NCBI RefSeq assembly: GCF_042653545.1
Contig: NZ_JBHSIS010000011.1
Span: forward strand, 1 to 64,000
Length of the DNA: 64,000 nt
Direction: 5' to 3'
Origin: Actinophytocola glycyrrhizae
GTDB lineage: Bacteria; Actinomycetota; Actinomycetes; Mycobacteriales; Pseudonocardiaceae
The notes beneath the pieces are model-generated. The model ran no database searches and was not told the origin of the DNA. It saw only the letters and a list, made by a program, of their open reading frames with translations. Shown here piece by piece: positions 33,612 through 42,282 of this stretch (positions are counted from its first letter, which is position 1; every line of letters begins with the position of its first letter). A program made the position numbers and the translations under genes.

Positions 33612-34522
33612 CTCCCAGGTCCGACGCGGAGGTCCCGGCGTTCACGCACGCGCTGGGCCTTCCCGGGCTGACCGACCTGCACGTCCACTTCCTGCCCGAG
33701 TCCGTGCAGCGGAAGGTGTGGGAGTTCTTCGACCGGGCCGGCGCCGAGTACGGCACCAAGTGGCCCATCCACTACCGGCTGCCGTCGGCCGAGCGCCTCG
33801 GCGTCCTGCGTGACCTGGGCGTGGTGCGGTTCGCGCCGCTCGTGTACCCGCACAAACCGGGCATGGCGGCGTGGCTGAACGAGTGGGTGCGCGACTTCGC
33901 GGCGGCCACCCCGCAGGCCGTGCCCACCGCGACGTTCTTCCCGGAACCAGGCGCCGCCGCCTACCTCGCCGACGCGCTCGACCAGGGCGTTCGGTGCGTG
34001 AAGTCGCACGTCCAGGTCGGTGCCTACGACCCGCGTGACGAGCTGCTCGAACCCGTGTGGGGGCTGCTCGCCGAGGCTGGTGTGCCGGTCGTGGTCCACT
34101 GCGGGCACGGGCCGGTCGCAGGCAGGTACACCGGTCTCGACGTCTTCGAGGACGTGCTGAGCCGCCACCCCCGGCTGGTCGCGGTGCTCGCGCACGCCGG
34201 TGCGCCCGAGTTCACGCTCGCGCTCGACCTCCTCGACCGGTATCCGGGCGTGCACCTCGACACCACCATGGTCGGCGTGCCGTTCAACCGCGCCGACGAG
34301 CTGCTGCCCCGCGACTGGGCCGCCCGCCTCGCCGGGCACCCCGACCGCGTCGCGCTCGGCACCGACTTCCCGTCCATCCCGTACGACTACGCCACCCAGC
34401 TGCGTGCCATCGCGGGCTGGGCCGCGTCCGACGAACGCCTTGGCGAGTCCTTCCTGCGTGCGGTGCTGTGGCACACACCCCGCCGCCTGCTCTCGACCGA
34501 CGTCCCCTCGCAGGCGCGGTGA
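33608..34522 (+). CDS. amidohydrolase 2 family metal-dependent hydrolase
   Basis: A 304-aa TIM-barrel hydrolase of the amidohydrolase-2 type, with metal ligands in TDLHVHFLPE near the N-terminus, VVVHCGHGP, VLAHAGAP and the terminal Asp in ALGTDFPSIPYDY. The substrate is unknown; relatives include decarboxylases and lactonases. The likely start is TTG at 33608, overlapping the smpB stop by 4 nt; there is no better ATG or GTG before the HxH motif. Translational coupling to smpB suggests a shared transcript, without a clear functional link. Confidence 0.82.
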   Translation: MTPRSDAEVPAFTHALGLPGLTDLHVHFLPESVQRKVWEFFDRAGAEYGTKWPIHYRLPSAERLGVLRDLGVVRFAPLVYPHKPGMAAWLNEWVRDFAAATPQAVPTATFFPEPGAAAYLADALDQGVRCVKSHVQVGAYDPRDELLEPVWGLLAEAGVPVVVHCGHGPVAGRYTGLDVFEDVLSRHPRLVAVLAHAGAPEFTLALDLLDRYPGVHLDTTMVGVPFNRADELLPRDWAARLAGHPDRVALGTDFPSIPYDYATQLRAIAGWAASDERLGESFLRAVLWHTPRRLLSTDVPSQAR

Positions 34523-34614
34523 CCCCGCCCGTGGTCGTCCCGCGCCCTCGGGGCCGCTCCGCTGGCTCCGCTCACGGCGAACAGCCGACGGAAACATCCT
34601 GACCACCCTCCGGG

Positions 34615-34633
34615 TTGAGTAGGACAGACTCAA
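34615..34633 (+). promoter_or_regulatory. HAIR element (HspR operator) before lon
   Basis: TTGAGT, 7 nt, ACTCAA is the core of the HspR-associated inverted repeat (consensus CTTGAGT-N7-ACTCAAG). HspR is known to repress dnaK, clpB and, in Streptomyces, lon. The site ends 17 nt before the lon ATG. Its first bases coincide with a possible upstream TTG start, which I therefore reject. Confidence 0.85.
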
Positions 34634-34650
34634 CTTTGGAGGGTGAACTG

Positions 34651-37020
34651 ATGGCAGAGTCGTTGACGCTCCCGGTGCTGCCGCTGGACGACACGGTGCT
34701 GCTGCCGGGAATGGTCGTGCCGATCCGCATGGCCGGCACCGACGGCGCCGGAGTCAGGGCGGCGGTCGAGGCCGCGCAGGCGGTCGCCGAGGGGGACAGG
34801 CCACGCGTGGTGATGGTGCCGCGCCTGGAGGGCAAGTACGCCCGCGCCGGTGTGCTCGGCGTCGTCGAGCAGGTCGGCCGCATGCCCGGCGGTGAGCGGG
34901 CCGCCGTGGTCCGTGGCACCCAACGCGTCCGCATCGGGGCCGGCACCACCGGCCCGGGTGCCGCGCTGTGGGTCGAGGTCGAGGTGGCGGACGAGACGCC
35001 GGTGACCGACCGCACCCGTGAGCTGGCCAAGGAGTACAAGGCGCTCGTCATCACCATGCTCCAGGAGCGGGGCGCGTGGCAGGTCGTCGACTCGGTGCAG
35101 TCCGAGGCCGACCCGTCCGCGCTCGCCGACATGGCCGGTTACGCCTCCTGGCTGGACGACGAGCAGAAACTGTGGCTGCTGGAGACCGCGGACGTGACCG
35201 AGCGGCTCGAGAAGCTGCTCGAGTGGACCCGCGACCACCTCGCCGAACTCGACGTCGCGGAGACCATCCGCAAGGACGTCAAGGAAGGCATGGAGCGCCA
35301 GCAGCGGGAGTTCCTGCTGCGCCAGCAGCTCGCCGCCATCCGCAAGGAGCTCGCCGAGCTGGACGGCAAACCCGACACCGAGGAACAGGACTACCGCGCC
35401 CGCGTCGAGGCCGCCGACCTGCCCGAGAAGGTGCGGGAGGCGGCGCTCGCCGAGGTCGACAAGCTGGAACGCACGTCCGACCAGTCGCCAGAGGTGGGCT
35501 GGATCCGCACCTGGCTCGACACGGTGCTGGAGATGCCGTGGAACACCCGGACCGACGACGCGTACGACATCGCGGGCGCCCGCGAGATCCTCGACGCCGA
35601 CCACGCCGGGCTCGACGACGTGAAGGACCGCATCATCGAGTACCTGGCGGTGCGCAAGCGCCGCGAGGAGCGCGGTCTCGGTGTCGTCGGCGGCCGCCGC
35701 AGCGGTGCCGTGCTGGCGCTCGCCGGCCCGCCCGGGGTCGGCAAGACGTCGCTGGGCGAGTCGGTCGCGCGGGCGATGGGCCGTAAGTTCGTGCGGGTCG
35801 CGCTGGGCGGCATCCGTGACGAGGCGGAGATCCGCGGCCACCGGCGCACCTACGTCGGTGCGCTGCCCGGCCGGATCGTCCGCGCCATCTCGGAGGCGGG
35901 CTCGATGAACCCGGTCGTGCTGCTCGACGAGATCGACAAGGTCGGCTCGGACTACCGGGGCGACCCGACGGCCGCGCTGCTCGAGGTGCTGGACCCGGCG
36001 CAGAACCACACGTTCCGCGACCACTACCTCGAGGTCGAGCTCGACCTGTCGGACGTGGTGTTCCTGGCGACCGCGAACGTCATCGAGGCCATCCCGGCGC
36101 CGCTGCTCGACCGCATGGAACTGGTCGCACTCGACGGCTACACCGAGGACGAGAAGGTCACCATCGGCCGCGACCACCTGCTGCCCAGGCAGCTGGAACG
36201 CGCGGGCCTGGCCGCGGACGAGGTGAAGCTGACCGACGACGCGCTGCGGCTGATGGCCGGCGAGTACACCCGTGAGGCCGGGGTGCGGCAACTGGAGCGG
36301 TCGATCGCGCGGGTGCTGCGCAAGATCACCGCGGCACTGGCGCTGGGTTCGGTCGTGCTGCCGCTGACGGTCGACGTCGGTGACCTGCGCACCTACCTCG
36401 GTCAGCCCAAGCACACCCCCGAGTCGGCCGAACGCACGGCGGTGCCGGGCGTGGCGACGGGTCTCGCGGTGACCGGCGCCGGCGGCGACGTGCTGTTCGT
36501 GGAGGCGTCGGTGGCGTCGAAGGACTCCGGCGCCACGGGCGTCACGTTGACCGGGCAGCTGGGTGACGTGATGAAGGAGTCGGCGCAGATCGCACTGTCC
36601 TACCTGCGGTCACACGGTGCCGACCTGGGCGTTCCGGTCGGTTCGCTGGCCGAGCAGGGCGTGCACGTCCACGTCCCGGCAGGCGCGGTCCCCAAGGACG
36701 GCCCGTCGGCGGGCGTGACCATGACGACCGCGCTGGCGTCGCTCCTGTCGGGCCGCCCGGTCAGGCCGGACGTGGCGATGACCGGTGAGGTGTCGCTGAC
36801 GGGCCGGGTGCTGCCGATCGGTGGCGTGAAGCAGAAGTTGCTGGCCGCGCACCGGGCCGGTATCACAGACATCGTGCTCCCGAAGCGCAACGAGCCGGAC
36901 CTGGAGGACGTGCCGGAGTCCGTGCTGGACGAACTGACCGTCCACCTGGCGACTGACGTGCGCGAGGTGCTGGCGGTGGCACTGGCCCCCACCCGCACCG
37001 CGGCGACCGCAGCCGCCTGA
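34651..37020 (+). CDS. lon: ATP-dependent protease Lon
   Basis: Lon degrades misfolded and regulatory proteins using ATP. The 789-aa protein has the N-terminal LON substrate domain (1-190), the AAA+ module with Walker A GPPGVGKTS (Lys365) and Walker B VVLLDEIDK, and the S16 protease with Ser686 (DGPSAGVTM) and Lys729 (GGVKQKLLAA). The ATG at 34651 has GGAGG upstream. Expression is probably heat-inducible through the HAIR element 17 nt before it. It lies between smpB and ssrA; Lon can also degrade tagged proteins. Confidence 0.98.
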   Translation: MAESLTLPVLPLDDTVLLPGMVVPIRMAGTDGAGVRAAVEAAQAVAEGDRPRVVMVPRLEGKYARAGVLGVVEQVGRMPGGERAAVVRGTQRVRIGAGTTGPGAALWVEVEVADETPVTDRTRELAKEYKALVITMLQERGAWQVVDSVQSEADPSALADMAGYASWLDDEQKLWLLETADVTERLEKLLEWTRDHLAELDVAETIRKDVKEGMERQQREFLLRQQLAAIRKELAELDGKPDTEEQDYRARVEAADLPEKVREAALAEVDKLERTSDQSPEVGWIRTWLDTVLEMPWNTRTDDAYDIAGAREILDADHAGLDDVKDRIIEYLAVRKRREERGLGVVGGRRSGAVLALAGPPGVGKTSLGESVARAMGRKFVRVALGGIRDEAEIRGHRRTYVGALPGRIVRAISEAGSMNPVVLLDEIDKVGSDYRGDPTAALLEVLDPAQNHTFRDHYLEVELDLSDVVFLATANVIEAIPAPLLDRMELVALDGYTEDEKVTIGRDHLLPRQLERAGLAADEVKLTDDALRLMAGEYTREAGVRQLERSIARVLRKITAALALGSVVLPLTVDVGDLRTYLGQPKHTPESAERTAVPGVATGLAVTGAGGDVLFVEASVASKDSGATGVTLTGQLGDVMKESAQIALSYLRSHGADLGVPVGSLAEQGVHVHVPAGAVPKDGPSAGVTMTTALASLLSGRPVRPDVAMTGEVSLTGRVLPIGGVKQKLLAAHRAGITDIVLPKRNEPDLEDVPESVLDELTVHLATDVREVLAVALAPTRTAATAAA

Positions 37021-37027
37021 CGAACAG

Positions 37028-37064
37028 GAAGGGCCCTCGCCGATCCCCCGGGCGAGGGCCCTTC
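37028..37064. terminator. bidirectional terminator lon / response regulator
   Basis: A perfect 14-bp stem (37028-37041 with 37051-37064) lies between the convergent lon and response-regulator genes, 7 nt after the lon stop. Confidence 0.85.
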
Positions 37065-37080
37065 CGCATGTGCAGCAGAG

Positions 37081-37725
37081 CTAGGCCCGCTCCAGGAACG
37101 TCAACACCGCCCGGACCCGACGGTGGTCCTCCGCGCTCGGTTCCAGGCCCAGCTTCGAGAAGATGTTGCCGACGTGCTTCTCCACGGCACCGTCCGAAAC
37201 GGTCAGCGACTTCGCGATGGCCACGTTGGTCAGTCCCTGCGCCATCAGCCCCAGCACCTCGCGTTCCCTGGGGGTGAGCACGTCGATCGGGTTTCGTCGG
37301 CCTCGTGCCATGAGCTGCGCGATCACCTCCTGGTCGATGCACGTGCCGCCACTCGCGACTCGTTGCACCGCGTCGACGAACTCGGCGACGTCGGCCACCC
37401 GCTCCTTCAGCAGGTAGCCGACACCGCCCGCGCCGCCGGACAGGAGCTCCACCGCGTAGCGCTCCTCCACGTACTGCGACAACACCAGCACCGGAAGGCC
37501 CGGCAGCTGTTCACGTGCCTTCAACGCCGCCCGCAGGCCCTCGTCGGTGAACGTGGGCGGCATCCGGACGTCCACGATCGCCAGGTCAGGGCGGTGTTCG
37601 CTCACCGCGACCAACAGGCCCTCGCCGTCCTCCGTCGCGGCGACCACCTCGATGTCCTCGTCCGCCAGCAGCCGTTGGATCCCTGCCCGCAACAGCACGG
37701 AATCCTCCGCGATCACCACACGCAT
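37081..37725 (-). CDS. LuxR/NarL family response regulator
   Basis: A 214-aa response regulator. The receiver domain (1-120) has the acidic pocket ED at 7-8 and phosphoacceptor Asp52 in AIVDVRMPP. The C-terminal LuxR helix-turn-helix (about 148-212) begins LTPREREVLGLMAQG. It overlaps the 3' end of the upstream kinase gene by 13 nt, which makes that kinase its partner. Target genes are unknown; autoregulation of the operon is likely but not visible. Confidence 0.94.
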   Translation of the reverse strand: MRVVIAEDSVLLRAGIQRLLADEDIEVVAATEDGEGLLVAVSEHRPDLAIVDVRMPPTFTDEGLRAALKAREQLPGLPVLVLSQYVEERYAVELLSGGAGGVGYLLKERVADVAEFVDAVQRVASGGTCIDQEVIAQLMARGRRNPIDVLTPREREVLGLMAQGLTNVAIAKSLTVSDGAVEKHVGNIFSKLGLEPSAEDHRRVRAVLTFLERA

Positions 37726-38978
37726 GGCAGGTCAGCCCTGATCACTGTCGGCCCGCCGATGGGGCTCACCACGGTCATCACACCGTCAATCGTGGCAGCC
37801 CGGTCCGCGAGGCCCGACAGGCCACCGCCCGGTCGCAGCGACGCACCGCCGTTGCCGTTGTCGGTGATGTCCACGATCACCAGGTCACCCGTCGGCCGCT
37901 CCTCGCGCCACGCGTTGACCCTGGCCTCCGTCGCACCCGAGTGTTTCGCGATGTTGGTGAGGCACTCGCCGACGATGAAGTACGCCGTCGACTCCACCGC
38001 CGCAGGTGGCCGGGGCTCGATCCGCACGTTCACCTCGACCGGGATCGGGCACTTCGCCGCCAGCGACGACAGCGCCGCGTCCAGGCCCCGGTCGCCCAGC
38101 ACCGCCGGATAGATGCCGCGGGCCAGGTCACGCAGCTCCGACACCGCGAGCTTCGCGTCCGCGTGCGCCTCGTCGATCAGCGCCTTCGCCGCGTCCGGGT
38201 CGGCGTCCATCTTCGTCTTCGCCCTGCCAAGACCCATGGCCACCGCGACCAGCCGCTGCTGCGCGCCGTCGTGCAGGTCACGCTCGATGCGCCGCCGCTC
38301 AGCCTCCGCCGCGTCCACACCGCGGGCACGGGACGCCTGCAGACGCTCCGCCTTCTCCGTCAGCTCCTCGGTCTCGGTCGGGCCGAGCAGCCACTTCGCC
38401 AGCAGGATGTGCAGCGCGGCCACCACCGGCAGCACGAACAGACCCACCGGCAGGACCACGATGCCCACCAGCGCCAGCGGCAGCTCGAAACACGCCAGCG
38501 GGAACGAGATCAGCAGGTACGCGAGGTTCCGCCACATCTGCGGGTGCGTGAACCTGCGCAGGTAGCGCTGCCAGAACGAGCCCGTCCCGTCGTAGGTGAT
38601 CCTCGGCGTCGGGATGTCCACGCCCAGCGTGCCGCGGATCAGCGACCGGTTCGCCGCCGCGAAACCGAACACCACCTTCGCCGCCAGCAGCAGCACCGCC
38701 AGACCGAGCCAGACCACCAGCGTGCCGACACCGACCGAGAACAACGTGACGATCAGGACGAACGCCAGCAGGTTGACCGGGAACCCGGCGATCATGAAGC
38801 CCGCGGCGCGGAAACCGCGGCTGACCAGCGTCGGCACCTCGGTCTCCTGGTCCCGCGCAGGAGCCGACGGCGAAACCACGGGCTGGTTCTGGGTCGGCGA
38901 TGCCACGGTGCCGGCATCCACCCCGTCCTCGGCCGGGACCAGGTACAGCGGCTGCTGCTCCGGAGCCGGGCTGCTCAT
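37713..38978 (-). CDS. sensor histidine kinase with PF13796-type sensor domain
   Basis: A 421-aa kinase. A Pro-rich cytoplasmic N-terminus leads to a four-helix membrane 'sensor' domain (about residues 55-185; it includes GFPVNLLAFVLIV and YLLISFPLACFELPL). Then comes HisKA_3 with RRIERDLHDGAQQRL (His236) and HATPase_c ending in GGLSGLADRAATIDG. The upstream gene encodes a free-standing protein of the same sensor fold and overlaps its start by 4 nt (ATGA). The response regulator gene overlaps its end by 13 nt, so the three form one operon. The stimulus is unknown. Confidence 0.92.
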   Translation of the reverse strand: MSSPAPEQQPLYLVPAEDGVDAGTVASPTQNQPVVSPSAPARDQETEVPTLVSRGFRAAGFMIAGFPVNLLAFVLIVTLFSVGVGTLVVWLGLAVLLLAAKVVFGFAAANRSLIRGTLGVDIPTPRITYDGTGSFWQRYLRRFTHPQMWRNLAYLLISFPLACFELPLALVGIVVLPVGLFVLPVVAALHILLAKWLLGPTETEELTEKAERLQASRARGVDAAEAERRRIERDLHDGAQQRLVAVAMGLGRAKTKMDADPDAAKALIDEAHADAKLAVSELRDLARGIYPAVLGDRGLDAALSSLAAKCPIPVEVNVRIEPRPPAAVESTAYFIVGECLTNIAKHSGATEARVNAWREERPTGDLVIVDITDNGNGGASLRPGGGLSGLADRAATIDGVMTVVSPIGGPTVIRADLPCVW

Positions 38979-39691
38979 CGCGTCACCGGCCGGTAGTTCA
39001 CCGAGCTCGACGGCCACTCGTTCGACCAGTCGATCGCGCCCGCCGTCGACAGGCCCTCCAGCTTCGCGATGTGCCGCTCGCTCGGGCCCAGCATCGCCCT
39101 CGCGTACACGGCGTGCAGGGTGGCGAGGCCCCTCGTCACGATGATCGCCAGCGCCAGCACCAGCACACCGAGCCCCGCGAACGGCAACGTGCCCAGCCAC
39201 GAGTCGATGTGCACGACCTGGTGGTCCCACAGCACCAGCTGCCAGTCGCTCGGGATCCAGGCCCAGTACAGCGGCAGCAGCGTCAGGTACAGCGACACCG
39301 ACCACAGCACCACCGTCACCGTGAACTCCGCGATGCCGATCGGCAACATCAGGATCAGGTAGGCCATGTCCTTCCAGGTCGCCGGGTCCTTCGCGCGCGA
39401 AAGCCAGCGGGACTTCTCCCCGGCCGGACGGTACGGCGAGGCCACGTACGTGCCCAGCATCGTGCGCACCCGCAGCCGCTCCAGCATGGCCATGCCCCGC
39501 ATGCCCAGCACCGCGAGCGCCAGCACCGCGAGCCCCACCCAGATGATCACCGTGCTCACACCGACCGACACCGTCGTCACGACGAACACGAACGACGCGA
39601 TGCCGATCGGCAGGTTCATCACCAGGTAGGCGAGCGCGCCCAGCAGCGGAGGGTTCGGCCGGGTGCCGTCGCGCTCGGTGGTGGTGGTCAT
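38975..39691 (-). CDS. stand-alone membrane sensor-domain protein
   Basis: A 238-aa protein with four membrane helices (about residues 18-38, 42-62, 108-135 and 168-195) in the same order as the N-terminus of the kinase encoded downstream. YLVMNLPIGIASFVFVVTTV and YLILMLPIGIAEFTVTVVL match its repeats. It lacks kinase domains and probably forms a hetero-complex with the kinase or regulates it. AAGGAGA lies 7 nt before the ATG at 39691. It is the first gene of the operon. Confidence 0.82.
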   Translation of the reverse strand: MTTTTERDGTRPNPPLLGALAYLVMNLPIGIASFVFVVTTVSVGVSTVIIWVGLAVLALAVLGMRGMAMLERLRVRTMLGTYVASPYRPAGEKSRWLSRAKDPATWKDMAYLILMLPIGIAEFTVTVVLWSVSLYLTLLPLYWAWIPSDWQLVLWDHQVVHIDSWLGTLPFAGLGVLVLALAIIVTRGLATLHAVYARAMLGPSERHIAKLEGLSTAGAIDWSNEWPSSSVNYRPVTR

Positions 39692-39829
39692 CTCAGGTCT
39701 CCTTCGTCGGTGTCGCCAGACCAGCATCCCGCGACGGGAGGGGCCGGGACCATGAGGAGGACCGCACAGTTCAGGGTGGGGTTTTCCCTACCCCCGGGAA
39801 ACCGGGATGATCCGGGGCCGCTCGCGCGT

Positions 39830-39835
39830 TATCCT
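39830..39835 (+). promoter_or_regulatory. ssrA promoter -10 element (candidate)
   Basis: TATCCT is followed by GTACGTG, the same arrangement seen before tRNA-Ala(GGC) at 44104. It lies 22 nt before the mature tmRNA 5' end, leaving a short leader for RNase P removal. Confidence 0.5.
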
Positions 39836-39857
39836 GTACGTGACACAGTCACCACGA

Positions 39858-40229
39858 GGGGGTGAACGGTTTCGACTCTGGACGTTGATTCAAGGGAAGC
39901 GTGCAGGTGCAGGCAGATGACCACCTCAAGCGTCGCTGCAAACCAATAAGCGCCAAGGTTAATAACCAGCGCGACGTCGCACTCGCCGCCTGAGCGAGTA
40001 GTGATGTCTGTCGGCCCGGGGTCGCCTCCGACCCGGTTTGCCGGCATCAGCTAGGAGGCTCACCGTCGCGGGTTGGCCGCGGACCTGCGACGGGACACTC
40101 ACAGCGGCTGGGCTCGTCACACCGGCTTGTTCACGTGACCGGTGGGGCCAAGTAGAGACACAGTGAACTGCGCACGGAGAAGTCTTGTTGAGACGGCAGA
40201 GGACCCGGGTTCGATTCCCGGCACCTCCA
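39858..40229 (+). ncRNA. ssrA: transfer-messenger RNA (tmRNA)
   Basis: The tRNA-like ends pair GGGGGTG (39858-39864) with CACCTCC (40222-40228), and the T-arm GGTTCGATTCC lies before the 3' end. The tag frame runs 39952-39993 and encodes Ala-Lys-Val-Asn-Asn-Gln-Arg-Asp-Val-Ala-Leu-Ala-Ala, then TGA, similar to the mycobacterial tag ending in ALAA. The 3' CCA is not encoded (the DNA reads ACTC) and must be added. A terminator follows. SmpB is encoded at 33135. Confidence 0.97.
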
Positions 40230-40233
40230 CTCG

Positions 40234-40273
40234 GCCGGCGAGTGCTCGCGGAGAGCGCTCGCCGGCTCGTTTT
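40234..40273 (+). terminator. tmRNA terminator
   Basis: A 14-bp stem (40234-40247 with 40253-40266, one G-T pair) followed by TCGTTTT, 5 nt after the tmRNA end. Confidence 0.87.
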
Positions 40274-40502
40274 CGGATCACGTTGGGGGGCCGAGCCCCC
40301 CAAACCCCCCACGGTGCGGTTGGTTGCCGACCCAGCGTGGGTCTTTGCTGGGGGACTCGCTTCGCTTCGTTCCCTGTCTGCCGCTTCGCGGCTCCTGCCG
40401 CTTTGGCCGCTTTGCCGCTTCGCGGTTCCGCTGCTGGGGTGGGGTCTGCCTGTGGTGGTGGGTTCTCAGGTTGCGCTAAGGCGCGTTCGGTAGCTTCTTG
40501 GG

Positions 40503-41015
40503 GTGGTTCGTCCGTCCGTGCGGGCGCTCGACGTGATCGGCCTGCTCGTCAGGCTCGGCCTGGCCGCGGTGTGGCTGGTGTCCGGGGCGATCAAGGTCAG
40601 CGACCTCAACCAGACCTACATCGCCGTGCAGGCGTACGACCTGCTGCCCGCCGGCGTGGTCAGCGTCGTCGCGGCCGGGTTGCCGTTCCTCGAGCTGGTG
40701 CTCGGGGTGCTGCTGCTCGCCGGGCTCGGGACACGGGTGGTGGCGATCGCGTCCGGGGTCGTGCTGCTCGCGTTCATCGGCGGGGTCGCGCAGTCGTGGG
40801 CGCGGGGCCTCACCATCGACTGCGGGTGCTTCGGTGGAGGCGGACAGGTCGCGGCCGGAGAAACGCAGTACCCACAGGAACTCGCACGGGACATCGGGTT
40901 CCTGCTGCTCGCCGTGTGGCTGACCGTGCGGCCGCGCAGCCTCGGGTCACTCGACGGTTGGCTCACGGACCGCGGGCCAGAGGTGGAGACCGTGGACACG
41001 CAGGGAAGGACTTGA
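40503..41015 (+). CDS. MauE/DoxX-like membrane thiol-redox protein
   Basis: A 170-aa membrane protein of the MauE type, with four helices (about residues 10-30, 48-70, 75-98 and 120-138) and the redox pair in IDCGCFGGGG between helices 3 and 4. MauE-like proteins are thought to exchange electrons with periplasmic thiol partners. The next gene encodes a DsbA-like protein, so the pair probably forms a disulfide-forming or reducing system at the membrane. TAGCTT at 40491-40496 ends 6 nt before the GTG. Upstream, 40274-40490 is G-run and CCGCTTCGCGG-repeat DNA without a gene. Confidence 0.85.
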   Translation: MVRPSVRALDVIGLLVRLGLAAVWLVSGAIKVSDLNQTYIAVQAYDLLPAGVVSVVAAGLPFLELVLGVLLLAGLGTRVVAIASGVVLLAFIGGVAQSWARGLTIDCGCFGGGGQVAAGETQYPQELARDIGFLLLAVWLTVRPRSLGSLDGWLTDRGPEVETVDTQGRT

Positions 41016-41020
41016 TCGCG

Positions 41021-41884
41021 GTGGGTGGAGCTGAGCGCAACGCTCGCAAGAAGCGGCAGCAGGCGCAGGGCACAGGCCAGAACACGCCACGCCGGAACAC
41101 ACCAGGCCAGAACACGGCGGTCGCCGCGGCCCGCAAGAGCGCCGACCGCAAGCGGATCGTGGTCGGCGTGGGCGTGGTCGTCGTGCTGGCCATCGCCGTC
41201 GTCGGCGGCTTGCTGATCTACAACAACCAGAAGAACGCCACCGAGGGCAAGGACATCCAGGTCGCCAACCCGGAGACCACCCAGCAGTCCACCGCCTCCG
41301 CCGACTACCCGGTGCGGCGCGACGGCGGGATCGTCGTCGTCGGCAGCGACGAGGCCAAGGTCACCCTCGACGTCTACGAGGACTTCCTCTGCCCGGCCTG
41401 CCGCCAGTTCGAGGAGACCTTCGGGCCGGACATCGAGGAGCACGTCGCCGACGGCACCGTGCAGGTCCGCTACCACATGCTGCCCATGCTCAACGACCGT
41501 TCCGACCCGCCCGGCTACTCCATGGACTCCGCCAACGCCGGTCTGTGCGCCGCCGACGCAGGCCGGTTCCCGGCGTTCCACAAGACGCTGTTCTCCGACC
41601 AGCAGCCGGAGGAAGGCAGCCGCGGGTGGGACCGCCAGCAGCTCGCCAAGCTCGGCATCGACCTCGGCATCACCGACGACGACTTCACGACCTGCGTCAC
41701 CAGCGGCAAGTACGAGGACCTCGTGCAGAAGAACTTCGACGAGGTCAAGGCGGCGCCCTACCTGCAGCAGGAGTTCCCTGACGGGGCCAAGGGCTTCGGC
41801 ACGCCCACCATCGCGTCGGGGGAGAAGGTCGTCGACACCGCCAAGGCCGACTGGCTCGACCAGCTGGTCAAGTCAGCCGACTAG
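41021..41884 (+). CDS. DsbA family membrane-anchored thioredoxin-fold protein
   Basis: A 287-aa protein with a basic, Gln/Asn-rich cytoplasmic N-terminus, one membrane anchor (about residues 46-68, VVGVGVVVVLAIAVVGGLLI) and an external DsbA-type domain. The active site is Cys124-Pro-Ala-Cys127 (DFLCPACRQFE), and the cis-proline loop is GFGTPTIASG. Two further Cys (AGLCAAD and TTCVTSG) may form a structural disulfide. GGAAGGA lies 10 nt before the GTG at 41021; TTG at 41012 would overlap the mauE stop. Its position directly after the MauE gene implies a shared redox pathway. Confidence 0.9.
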   Translation: MGGAERNARKKRQQAQGTGQNTPRRNTPGQNTAVAAARKSADRKRIVVGVGVVVVLAIAVVGGLLIYNNQKNATEGKDIQVANPETTQQSTASADYPVRRDGGIVVVGSDEAKVTLDVYEDFLCPACRQFEETFGPDIEEHVADGTVQVRYHMLPMLNDRSDPPGYSMDSANAGLCAADAGRFPAFHKTLFSDQQPEEGSRGWDRQQLAKLGIDLGITDDDFTTCVTSGKYEDLVQKNFDEVKAAPYLQQEFPDGAKGFGTPTIASGEKVVDTAKADWLDQLVKSAD

Positions 41885-42035
41885 ATGATTGATTCCGTGG
41901 TCGTCGTGTGCTGGTCGCGTCGTTTCGGCCCGGGTGTGCTGGCTGCGGTTGGTGTTGTGGGTTTGTCCTCGCCGGACGGGCAGGTCTCGGGGGTGGCGGA
42001 GGGGCGGGTCGGCGGCGGTTGGGTTCGGGTCTGCC

Positions 42036-42165
42036 TGCCATCCCGTCGACCTCCCAGGGGCTATCACACCGCGCCAAGGGGGGCCGATTCGTGCTTGATG
42101 TGATTCGGGCTTTTGGCCCCCCTTGACACGGCGTGATCGGGCTACGCCAGGTCGACGGGATGGCA
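42036..42165. repeat. 50-bp inverted repeat with 29-nt loop (MITE-like or long hairpin)
   Basis: The arms 42036-42085 and 42115-42165 begin and end with TGCCATCCCGTCGACCT and its complement. They also share inner blocks ATCAC and CAAGGGGGGCC in matching order; about 10 central positions differ. No transposase is present. The arms are long enough to form a stable RNA hairpin or a cruciform. Confidence 0.75.
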
Positions 42166-42191
42166 GGGAGCCCTTATGGGGTGGGCTTACG

Positions 42192-42266
42192 CCACCGTCG
42201 GAGTTGCGCGGGCAGGGCCCCGCTTCGCGGGCCCGGGGCGCGTAGCACCCGGGGGTTTGGTGCTGG
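42192..42266 (+). repeat. imperfect direct repeat, partner at 42483-42554
   Basis: Both copies run CCACCGTC, GTTGCG, GGGCA, CCCGCTTCGCGG, GGGCGCG, CCGGG and TGGTGCTG in the same order with small gaps. Divergence suggests an old local duplication. Confidence 0.6.
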
Positions 42267-42282
42267 TTGACGGCGTGGCAAT

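Noticed and set aside
34615..34650. Upstream TTG start for lon
   Set aside because: The bases are the HspR HAIR operator, and the ATG at 34651 has a proper ribosome binding site.
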